Assembly (NCBI GenBank): GCA_034336665.1 | Contig: CM067576.1 | Span: 12,701,385-12,765,384 of the forward strand | Direction of reading: 5' to 3' | DNA length: 64,000 nucleotides | Source of the DNA: Luscinia megarhynchos | Lineage: Eukaryota; Chordata; Aves; Passeriformes; Turdidae | The notes under the pieces: generated by a model | The model's database searches: none | What the model was told of the DNA's origin: nothing | Seen by the model: only the letters and a program-made list of their open reading frames with translations | Position numbers and translations under genes: made by a program | In this document: one piece after another, positions 54,554 through 64,000 of the stretch | Layout of the letters: each line of letters starts with the position of its first letter | How positions within the stretch are numbered: the first letter of the stretch is position 1

Positions 54554-54573
54554 ACACACACACACACACACAC
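54554..54573. repeat. (AC)10 microsatellite
   Basis: There are ten uninterrupted AC dinucleotides on the plus strand, preceded by AAAT and followed by TGGCC. It lies within the 12-kb TENM2 intron and is probably polymorphic in length. Confidence 0.95.
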
Positions 54574-57500
54574 TGGCCATTTTACACACCTGTGTGTGGT
54601 GCATCCCCACACCCAAATGCCTGTGGACAGTCCTCCTGACACTATTTCAATGATTTTCAGCCTGCTGCAGATCCTGATGCAGGAGCTAAGGACACTCTTA
54701 GGCGTGGGAACAGTAATTCAGGGTGAACACATCAGTATCAATGCCACACTTGCACCCACTGTAACCTCCTGATCCTTGCAGCAGCACCCAGAGCAGCTCC
54801 AATCCCAGCTCCTCCGCTCTTGGAAGGCTGGTGATTCCTTGAAGGCTGAGTTCCTCACATCCCCAGGCAAAGTTCCAAAAACTGCAGGGCGCAAAGCAGT
54901 GTGACAAGGCTGCTGCGAGCACCAGGCTGGCTTGTCACCACCACTGCCACCCCAACAAAGACACAGCTGGACATGTGCACACAGAACTGAACACTGCCTG
55001 CCAGCTGGGCACGGTGCTGTGCAGAAAGGCAGCTGCCAACCTTTGGGCACCTTGATCTGTCATATTATTCAAGAAAACCAAGCAGGCATCACTCACAAAG
55101 CCACAAAGGCAAAACTCTGCACTGTGTAACAGCAGCAGCAATGGCTCTGTGCTGGGCACCTCTCCACAGGACACCTGCTCTTCATCTGTAACACTGAGAT
55201 CCTCCTGGATACCTTTATAACCCTCTCTCTCCCTAATCCCACTGTGAGCACCCCTGGAGCGTTCTCCAGGGGCTCTCACCTCTGGCTTGTCCCCATAGCA
55301 CTGCCCTGGCCCAGGCTGCTCAGAGGCTGCTGAGCTCTGAGAGAGGCTGGAGAAAGGTAAGGTGGAACATACAGAGAGGGGAAGGACTGCTGAACTGGGG
55401 ACCACGAGCAGCTCCAGAGTTGGAGGTGGAGAACGCCAGCTTGGAAAGGCATAAAATCTAGGAGGGGAACATGCACATGGCAGCTCAGCAGCTCCAGGGA
55501 GCTCCAGGGGCCACCCCTCACCTTCCTGACTGGTGGCTCTGTGGTCAAAAACATTCCAGGTACTCTGCAAGAGGTGTCAGCCCACTCACTCAGCCTGTCT
55601 GCTTGAATCCTAGCTAGCTTTTGTGGGAGTCAGCCAGTCAATAGGCAGCTTTGCCCTTTACATGTATGAATCTCCTTCTTGCACTACTGTTCATTCCTCA
55701 GGAATAGAGCAATCAAATTGCTGGTTAATGCCTAGTAAAGAGCAACAGGCACAGCTACAGACACAAACACAAAAATCCAGGTCTTTGCACGCACACTTAC
55801 ATGAAAGTGTAGCAGGATCAATCAGCAGATCCAGGAACATTTAGGCAGCTCTAAATCGACTCAACTACAGAAACTTTCTCTTCTTAAGCAGAAAACCTTG
55901 TGTCTGTTTTTGCCATAGGGTTCTGAGTAGTTGTTGCAGAGTGCCAAGTGATGAAGCACAATAGAGCCTCCATCTGTTACTCCAGTGGTGAGGATAATGA
56001 TAACAGTGTTTTGAATTTCAAAGGGTCCATGCAGCTTAACTTTCTACATCAATTAATGAACATAATTTAAAAACACTTCTATTTTAAAAAGCATACATGT
56101 AAGCTCTCTCTTAATTCAACTACTCATTTAACAAGTATTAACAGTGCTATTTCAAGTCTATAAGTCATAGAACAAAATAATAAAGCTCATAACTCAGAGA
56201 AATTTCAGTCAACACACAAACTTAAATGAAGAGGAACCAAAATCACATAATTCTAGACTTTTTTTATAAAGACCTTAAACGTTCCTGTCTCTTCCTGTGC
56301 AGTCACTCACGCTGCCTGTTCACTCTGCACAGCCCAGAAGTTAAAAATGCAAACGAACAAGATCATGAAAACATGCAATTATCTGCAATCAGTAAAAACT
56401 ACTTTGAGCTTATGTGTACGTGAGTGGGAGTACATCTAGATCGATTTTCTGAATCATCATTATACATCCTGCTTTTGTAGTGCTTCCCTTCACCCTTTTC
56501 TCTCTCCTATTCATGCCTATATTTGTTATGAAAATGATACTCCAGTAGCCTGCCAAAAACGACCTTTCTACAGTACTTTTGGAATTCCTCCAAGCACATG
56601 GCCCAAATGTGTTTAAAGTCCTTGGGGATGTTTTTGACTGGGCTTTCCTTGACTCTTTAAAATACTTTTGATTTTTAGACAGGTCCAGTCTATCTGTGCA
56701 GATCCCAATTATTTGGAAAGTCCCCACAACCTTTCTGCAACCTTTACCTGCAGGAACAAGAGAATGAAGGAATCAGTTCTTACCCCAGCCTCCAGTCTCA
56801 GAGGAATAACCTGCTCTAGCACTTGTACCTGTAGCTGCAAGTAAATGGTAAAAGAAAGCCACAAAAGATAAAGCAAAATCAGAGGGAGGACTCGTTTCAC
56901 TGTTCCAAGTAGTTGTTTGTTATGCCAAATATATCCTAGGAAATTGCATTAACAAAAGGAAAGGAAATTTTGTTTCACTGCTCTGTTCCAGAACATTTTG
57001 CATCATGTACAAAGATATCAAAATATTGAGACATCATTGAAAATAGGCAGACAATTGCAGAGAGCAGCTGTAGCTTGGAACTTCAATGTGTTCAGAAACT
57101 TCAAGTTTACATGTTCAGTTCAGAAGTTCTGCAGCTGATCTTGACACCCCAACATAGTACAAAATGTGAATGTAGTATTTCAGATATTTATTTCTTTAAA
57201 AAAAAAACATAATGCTTTCCTCCACTGTTAAATCCCTTTCCTCATGTGCCCTATTCTTGGCTTTTTTGCCTCGGTTGCTGTAGCCTGTGCAGAGGCTCAG
57301 GGCACTGTGCTCATTCCTGCACTGGAATGAACTGGAGCACTGGGGGCAGATGTTTCCCAGCTGTGATACCCCACGATTTTGAGTTCAAGCACTGCATGGT
57401 GCACACAGGGACACAGCTCACGTTGCTGCTCCATCCTTTCATCTCTCATTGCTGTCCTCAGGCTCACCCAGAGTGACTGTGCTGGAATCAGGCTGGCAAA

Positions 57501-58679
57501 GTAACAAATGCAGCTTGAACCCCAGGAAAAGGCAAATAATTTAAATAGTTCTTTTAAGGTGGATACAAATTCTTTTCAGATAAATTTTCAGATTTTTCAA
57601 TCTTTAAACTGAACTCTGCACGAACGACCTCAGATTTGGACCATTGGTTTTGTACTACAGCCCACAAGATCTAAAGAAACCTATTTAATAATCACCAGAA
57701 GGGTGGCCATCATTCTTTCTCCTGAAACACAGAGGAAACATTAGGATGTTACAGTCTTCCCTAGAGCCTAGCATCACATCCTCATGAGCAAGCACAAAGA
57801 ATTTATAGACATAGATACAAAATTATCTTTGCAACTGAAAGGTTTGGACTGAAAATATTTCAAATTACAAGTCTAATTATGAGAATTCAAGAATAAGAGT
57901 AATTTCTGTTTAATTCTAGCCTTTTTTTCCTCCAGAATTAAGTATTATTAGTTATAATGGTAACAATTAATTTTACATCAATATAAAGCACTGAAAGGGG
58001 CATTAGTAAATCAAGCAATCTCACTGAAACATCCACCCATGGAAGCTCCTCTGTTCTCCTCCCTCACCAGTCCTCCCAGTGCCTGTGTGGGGTTCTCATC
58101 CCAGAGGATTCCTGCTGTGTGAGGAGCCACAGGAGCCTCCCCTGCAAAGCCATTCCTTTCTCCCTGTGCCCTCAAAGCATTCCAGCTTTAAAGCCGAGCG
58201 CTGCCTCTCCAGCTGCCAGGAAGGAACGAGACCCACCCTGGGATGTTCAAAGGCAGTATTTCCATCACACATCCCCTTGGAAAGCAATGATTAAAGCAGC
58301 AATAAAGGAACACCTCTCAACTGGAGAAGGTAGAAACCAGCACTTTGTTAGGAGGAGGAAGAGATGCTTTGAAACAGACTGCAAGAGGACAATAAAAGTT
58401 AAAGAGCATTAAACAGCAGCTCTGAGCCTAAAGGTAAAGCAGCTAAATACTGCAGAAATGAACCATAAAAATAGCACCATAAAAATGCTACAGCCATGCA
58501 TTACTGTGTCCTTACTTAGAGATATTTCAACCCTTCCATTACAGACCCTTATTTCAAAGAAAACAGAACGATTATGCAGCCAGCCTGGGAGCCTGTTGCA
58601 GCCATAAAGCAGCAGCAGACCAGGGAAGGCACAGCCCCTCTTTGTTTGCCTGAACCAGGAGCAAGCACACTAAAGTCAA

Positions 58680-58806
58680 GCACACATCACTGCAGATGTT
58701 TCAGGTCAGGTTAGTCAGGGCTTTGAGCAACTTCATCTAGTGGAAGGTGTCCTTGCCCATGATGATCCTGAAGCTCTTTCCAGCCCAAACCATTCTATGG
58801 CTCTAA
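58680..58806 (+). mobile_element. CR1 LINE 3' tail
   Basis: The sequence TCTAGTGGAAGGTGTCCTTG, CCCATGATGATCCTGAAGCT, CTTTCCAGCCCAAACCATTC, TATGGCTCT matches the sense-strand 3' end of CR1, including the final CCATTCTATG motif. It is a short, 5'-truncated copy inserted opposite to the TENM2 direction. Confidence 0.8.
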
Positions 58807-60645
58807 GTAAGTACAGTCAGGAACTCTGCATAGGCTTGTTGCAAACTCATAAATCCACTAGAAGCAACGAGCTGCTGCAATAGAGCTAAACATAATTATG
58901 TAACAAATACAGGACCACAAAGGACACAAAAAGATTTGGGCACAGTTGCCTGAAAAGGCCACATGAAAACATGTGCAAGCAGTAAAAGCTTCCTTTACAT
59001 CATAAAGAAAATAAACCAAATGTGATTAACACCCCCCAATCAATACTGAAACAAGAGACAGAGAAAAGATATCATATTTTCCAAATGTATCTCCAAACAG
59101 TCTGAATTTAGCCCAAACTGCCTAAGACAGTAAAGGAAAAAAAAATTAAAAAAAGAAAGCAGCAACATGCAGATGCGTGTTGTATTATTCAATGATTTCA
59201 GCACTTGGTACTGAGATAAAGAGACATCTGGAATCTAAATCGTGATCTGAGTTTTGTAGTGCTGACACAAAGCATTCCCTTCAGACAGCTCAGGTGCCAC
59301 TTTTTGTTTCATAATCAGTAACGTGACCACTTGCACATCATTTTCAGTTGAGAGCAGAATCTACTGAAGGTAAATGAAAGATGAAAACCAAGAGTTATGA
59401 AACCTTCTCTTGATAAGGCAGGTGCTGTCAGTGCTGGCTTTGCCTCCTGAGCGCTCCTCTACTGAGATGAATAAACAGATAACAAGATAAAAAATTAGAA
59501 TAGGGCACTGTGAAGAGGCAGCATGAGAGGGGTCAACGCTTTACAAAAAGCTACAGCTTTAAAGTAAAGGCTGAAGTAAAAAGTTATCAAAAAGATGTCT
59601 TCTTTTTTTTTTGTGGCTATTGTATGAATGTAGATGAAACACCGGTTTTAAAGTGAAAGAGTTACAGGTTAATTCTGAAAGTCTCAGTGATTTCACGAGC
59701 ATCAATTTCAGTCATCTTCTGAGTTAATATTCTTGTGATGAAACTTGTCATCAAGCTCTGTCAGGTGTGTAATTTCAGAAAAGAACTAAAATCGATCCTG
59801 AAGCAGCTCTGGAATAGTCTTGGAACACAGCGATTCTGCCAGGACATTTTCTGATAGCTTAATGGCTGCCCGTGATAAACCTGTCTTCCAAAAGGCTCCA
59901 ATTAACTGCCGGGCATCCTGCAACCTCCAAAAATAACAGTGTTCACAAAGTAACCTTGTGTCATCAGCGCGTCCATACACACTCCCAGAGGTTGCAGGAT
60001 AGGGAAAAAGAGAAGAACCAAAGTCAGTAGTGGCATTCACAGTCACCTTTGGCTACGAACAGGCACAAAAACAGAGTAAAAAACTCAGCCAGGGAAATGC
60101 CCACTGCTGTGGCTCAGGGATGGCAGCATTATGGCAGAGAATCCTTTTGTGAATACCCCAAGGAATTCCCTCCAGGTAAAGTGATTGGCAAATTGAGATA
60201 ATCTTGAGCCTTCAGAAATGACATCTTTTTGTTTGTATTGTACCCAAGAACAATTCCATACAGGAAGAGGCAGACCAAGCACAGCAGGTGGCCGCTCTAC
60301 ACCAGAACTAAAAGTAGGTGCTGTTCCTGGGCACACAGCAAGAACCAGGCTGGCAGTCTAAGCTGAACAGCACCAACATTTCTATCTTAAAAATAAAAAA
60401 TTCAGGATGTCCAAATTAAGTTCTATTAAATAGCAGAAGTTCTCATAGAAGCAGAGAATTGAGGTTGGTTTTTTTTTTTGTTTTTTTGGGTTAGCTACAA
60501 ACCTTCAATAAGCAAGAATCCCTTTCCTTTCCTTTTTTGGCCATCTGGGCTTTGGATAACCTGAAACTGCTTCCCACTTCTTCATGGCATGCACGTTCCC
60601 ATTTCAGCAGAGCAGGACAAAGTGAGGGCAGCCCCCTGAGCACAT

Positions 60646-60667
60646 CCCAGCCCAGCCCAGCCCAGCC
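60646..60667. repeat. (CCCAG)4 short tandem repeat
   Basis: There are four CCCAG pentamers followed by CC, in a GC-richer patch of the 12-kb intron. The length would vary by slippage. Confidence 0.85.
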
Positions 60668-61784
60668 TGGCACTGCCTCCCTGCCCTTCCCAGGCTCATT
60701 TGCTCCCCATGGAGATGTAACCCACCACTCATCAACCACTGAGTAACACCAGCCTCGGTGCTGTCAGCTCCAACACAGCCACAGCAGCTCCTCCAAGATG
60801 AGCAGGGTTTAATCAAATGTTGGAGGGGCTGGGCTGAGGCTGCATGGGGGTGTGACTCCCCAAATGTGGGGTGTAATCCAGCAGAGCCTCATTAAAGCCC
60901 TGGGAGGCTGCAAACCAAACATAACATCCCAGAAGCTGTGGCAACCAAGCAGCTGAAACCCTGGCAGCAGCAGGTGCTCCAGCAGCCCAGCTCCTCCACC
61001 TGCTTGCTGTGTTTATCACTCTCTGGGCAAGCAACACCACCCTGCTATTCCAAGCACTTTATTCAGCACCACAATGGCTAATTTTAAATTCTGAGAGATC
61101 AGCTCTGCCAACTCTGCTATTTAAAGTGCAAGTTAAATATGTTTGACATTCTATACCCCAAATGACAACAAACCAGAATATTTAGACCAGCAGTGTATCA
61201 GGCATTTATTTATTTATTTCTCTGTCAGGCCTAAGTGCTGCACCTTTTCATTTATATGCTGCTGTTTGCCCCACAGGCATCAAGTTGTTAACATGTACAG
61301 AAGAGATTAAAATGAACTTGCATGCTGGATGAGGTATAAATTAAAATTATAGTACTGTCAGTCATGAATCTCGGATTGTTTCTCAAAGTCTCCCAAAATG
61401 CATAATGTCAAGTGAGCCTCTGTTTGTTGCTTCAGGAAAGATAAAATGTATAATTTTTCAGCAGCACAGTCCATATGAATTCTAAGTAAGTTGTCCCTGA
61501 GCCTGTGATATAAATATGCCGTACTAATCGCATGAGTTGTGTATGCAAGGAAGGTCCAAGTGAATAAAAGGCTTTAAAATGGGATGTGAGCAGCATTATT
61601 CACTGTGTACCTTCCAGTGCAAAGCAGATTGGGGCTGCTGGATGCTGTAACACCACTCAATCCCTGTGCAGTGTCAGTCTGACACAAAGCACGCCAAAGC
61701 CCGTCTCCAGCACACCAGGGGGTTCCTCTGTGCACCCTGGAGGAGCTCCAGAGGCATCCCCGGGCTGTCCCTGGCAGCACCCAC

Positions 61785-62019
61785 CTGGTCTCGAGGGGGA
61801 CGTTGCTGTTGAGCACCCAGCTGTCCTGCAGCTGCACGGACTCGGGGGTGGTGGCCAGGTCGTTGGGCGCCGGCGCGGGCGCGTGGATCTGGTTGCGCCG
61901 GTTGGTCAGAGAGTTCCTGTTGAGGGAGTTGGCAGAGGAATGGTGATGGGACAGGGAATGGTTGTGAGGAGGAGGGAGAGGCGGCCTCAGCGTCGACTGG
62001 CTGTGGTGATTTGAAGGGC
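61785..62019 (-). CDS. TENM2: Teneurin-2 internal exon: proline/histidine-rich cytoplasmic domain
   Basis: This 235-nt exon encodes 77 whole codons of the intracellular domain of teneurin-2, a type II single-pass adhesion receptor that binds latrophilins across synapses. Read on the minus strand it shows the proline-rich block [10 protein letters not shown] (about 61958-61987), a His/Ser/Asn-rich stretch ([10 protein letters not shown]), NRRN, the APAPAP run, and [16 protein letters not shown] ending in VPLET plus a split Arg. This agrees with the teneurin-2 cytoplasmic tail as I know it. The proline-rich block resembles the SH3-ligand sites described in teneurin tails. The acceptor is a strong pyrimidine tract ending TAG at 62021-62020, and the donor is AG|GTGGGT with GT at 61784-61783. 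The exon opens two bases into a codon pair (one base comes from upstream) and closes with AG, which pairs with the G opening the exon at 49649 to make Arg. The paralogues TENM1, 3 and 4 fit less well. Confidence 0.96.
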
Positions 62020-64000
62020 CTAGAAGAGAAAAGAAAAACAAATCACAAATGTGTGTGGTCACACTGCTCTCCTCGGCATTTTCAAGGGGCCACTGCCTGG
62101 GGAAAGAGACTGTGCCTCTTGGACCTGCGGGCATCAGAGAGTGGGCAAATCAGATCAGTGATTGCTTGAGATCAGCAACACAAAACAGTGCTTCCAGCCT
62201 GCACAGCTGGCATGGTGACAAAACTTAAATTTAAAATACTTCTCAATGGATTGTCCCTAGAGAAACTCTCCTCAGTGCAGCAGCCAGGACAGCGGCCTAG
62301 CTTGACCATTTCCTCCATCTAGCAAGAGGAAATTTACCCCTCCTGTTTCTATCAGGGATTTTGAGCAGATGAACCTTAATGGATTAAAAATAGCTTTTGA
62401 GAATATGGTCTTTAGGCCCCTACAAAACATAATCAGGGAAATCAAATCTTCTTTCATTCTCTGTATTTTACCAATCAGCTTCACATGAACATGATTTGTG
62501 CCAGAACAAGAAGATTAAACTCCAAATATGAAAAGAGAGCAACAAGGCAGTGATGGTATCTTTCACGTTATTCCATGTGATCAGGATTTTGCCTGTATTT
62601 TTCTATTGAGTAATGCCACAAACACACAACAAGATCTGGAAATTATGCAACTCTTTCAGTCTCTTTCATTGAAAAATGACAGATGATATTTTTTAGGGAT
62701 AAAGAACGATATAAACTTTTCTCATTCTTTGAGTACTGACATGTTTGCATTGATAATGAAAAATATTTTTTCTAATCATTGAGGCAAATGGATTAAAATA
62801 ACGGCACATAAAAAGAAAATCTGATAAGCAGGTGTCATTCCAACATTGTCACTTTTCTAAACATAAATGCAGACTGGTAAATAAGTTCATGTGCAATTCC
62901 ACACATTGCAATAATTTATGTCTAATAAAAACAGCAAAAGAAAATAAACAAAACAAACACTATTATGAACTGTATGCTTTAGACATTGTGTCAAATTGTT
63001 TTCTAGTGAACATTAATCAGTAATACTAGAGAAATAAGAATTCTAATGATGCATGCTTGTTTTTAGAAACCAAAGCAAATTCTATACTTAATGAATCAAA
63101 TATTAAAAAGAAAACATCACAAAACATCATTTGCAGCAAGACTGATTTTTGTCATATGAAACAAAGAAGTCTAGAAAATCTGCTGAACTGAGTAACTACT
63201 GTAAGTTAATTAAGACCAATATTTATATATGTGTATATATATATATTTATATTTATAACATCCAAAATAAGCAAAAAATATCAGGACACAAAACAACACC
63301 CCAAACCCAAACCCCAGAGCAGCAGGAAGGTATTTCACCAGCATGGAGCCCTGAGCTGCAGCAGCACTCAGGGACATGGTTAGTTAGAGCTGCCAGGGCT
63401 GGGTTGAGGCTCAGACTCGACATCTCAGAAGGCTTTTCCACCTGACTCCAGGGTTCTACACAACACCCCAGGGGCAGCTCTCTCCTGGCACTGCTCTGCA
63501 GACTGCCTGCCCAGGGAGAAGCAGTGAAAGTGCCTCTGAGAGGGAGCAGCCTCTTTGGAGAGAAGCTGTTGATTTTCTTCAGTGTTTCTGAGGGAAACAC
63601 AGGCTGGGGAGGAACAGACCCAGGTTCACTGGGACTTACACAAGGGGAGTACAACTTCTCTTCTGAAAGAAACCTAAAGAAATGAATGATAATAAATTCT
63701 GCATCCTCCACATGTTGCCTTAAATCTACAGAGCAGTTTTTTTATCTTTCTTGAATGTCTGTTGCTTAAATGTGCACCCTGTGGGAATGTCAACTGCTCT
63801 AAATACAGTCACCTTCCAGGAAGACATCCTACATTTTAAGGCCATCATATGTGCAGTTCTCCTCACTATCCTTGGCTAGGTCTTATCTAAGCATAAAAGA
63901 GACTATTTATTCAATAAAGTTTGATGTTTAAAACCCCCATTTGGACCTCCAAGAACATCAAATCTCTAATCTATACTAGGTCCTGTGCCATTTCACAACA
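62020..64000 (-). other. TENM2: TENM2 intron upstream of the 61785-62019 exon (partial)
   Basis: This stretch is noncoding and continues past the right edge. The 3' end of the intron is a T/C-rich tract ending TAG at 62020. Contents seen: an A/T microsatellite at about 63221-63258 and a moderately GC-rich patch at about 63310-63640. A 152-codon minus-strand frame covers that patch, but I see no domain, splice context or family resemblance in it. No other teneurin exon is recognisable, so the earlier cytoplasmic exons and the promoter must lie further right. Confidence 0.85.
63221..63258. repeat. AT/TATTTA microsatellite
   Basis: The tract is alternating A and T with one GTGT interruption (ATTTATATATGTGTATATAT and onward), ending TTTATATTTATAA. 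It is a simple repeat within the upstream intron. Confidence 0.9.

Larger units (their letters stand above)
49650..61784 (-). other. TENM2: TENM2 intron, 12,135 bp, between the two cytoplasmic-domain exons
   Basis: This intron is bounded by GT (61784-61783) and AG (49651-49650) and separates AG from G of a split Arg codon. It is AT-rich with GC-richer patches at about 54700-55560, 58060-58300 and 60540-61030. Recognisable contents are a 20-bp CA repeat at 54554, a CR1 3' tail at about 58680-58806 and a short CCCAG repeat at 60646. The longest open frame (211 codons, minus, 54935-55570) has no recognisable domain. I found no further exon. Confidence 0.9.

Noticed and set aside
1..64000. CRISPR, phage, operon or other prokaryotic or viral system
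   Set aside because: The spliced vertebrate gene, CR1 remnants and intronic composition exclude a bacterial origin. The tandem arrays are contiguous units without spacers, so they are minisatellites and not CRISPR arrays. No retroviral gag, pol or env-like frame was recognised.

Overview
The window is vertebrate genomic DNA, most likely from a bird. It is AT-rich and intron-dominated, interspersed repeats are sparse, and every transposon remnant I can recognise is CR1-LINE-like. CR1 also occurs in turtles and crocodilians, so bird is an inference from the overall character. I cannot fix the species. Nothing looks bacterial or viral, and I recognised no tRNA, rRNA, CRISPR array or operon.

One gene explains all convincing coding sequence: teneurin-2 (TENM2), on the minus strand, so the gene's 5' side lies at the right of the window. 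Three consecutive internal exons are visible: 62019-61785 (proline- and histidine-rich cytoplasmic domain), 49649-49411 (end of the cytoplasmic domain plus transmembrane helix) and 11553-11440 (first extracellular residues after the membrane). All three have AG/GT splice borders, and the split codons join correctly (AG|G for Arg, G|CC for Ala). The protein runs without interruption from the cytoplasm through the membrane. The introns between them are 12,135 and 37,857 bp. The gene's earlier and later exons are outside the window, which is otherwise intron.

Layout: 1-11439 is the intron downstream of the juxtamembrane exon. It ends in a CR1 copy (about 9645-10035) and a G-rich tandem tract (about 10180-11430) that starts as TTTTGGGGCA-type repeats, becomes CpG-rich GGGGCGGGGCGG-type repeats, and stops about 10 bp from the splice donor. 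The juxtamembrane exon lies in this CpG-dense block. Region 11554-49410 is a large intron with a CR1 copy (about 11975-12235), a 26-copy 45-bp minisatellite (12375-13543), a six-copy 60-bp minisatellite (25613-25972) and a few CR1 tails. Region 49650-61784 is an intron with a CA microsatellite and a CR1 tail. Region 62020-64000 is upstream intron.

Most long open frames are artefacts. The 45-bp and 60-bp units are multiples of three and stay open in several frames on both strands. The most unusual area is 9.6-13.6 kb, where a short, GC-rich, frame-neutral exon next to the membrane helix sits among tandem repeats and between two same-orientation CR1 copies, with a UG-rich tract at its acceptor.
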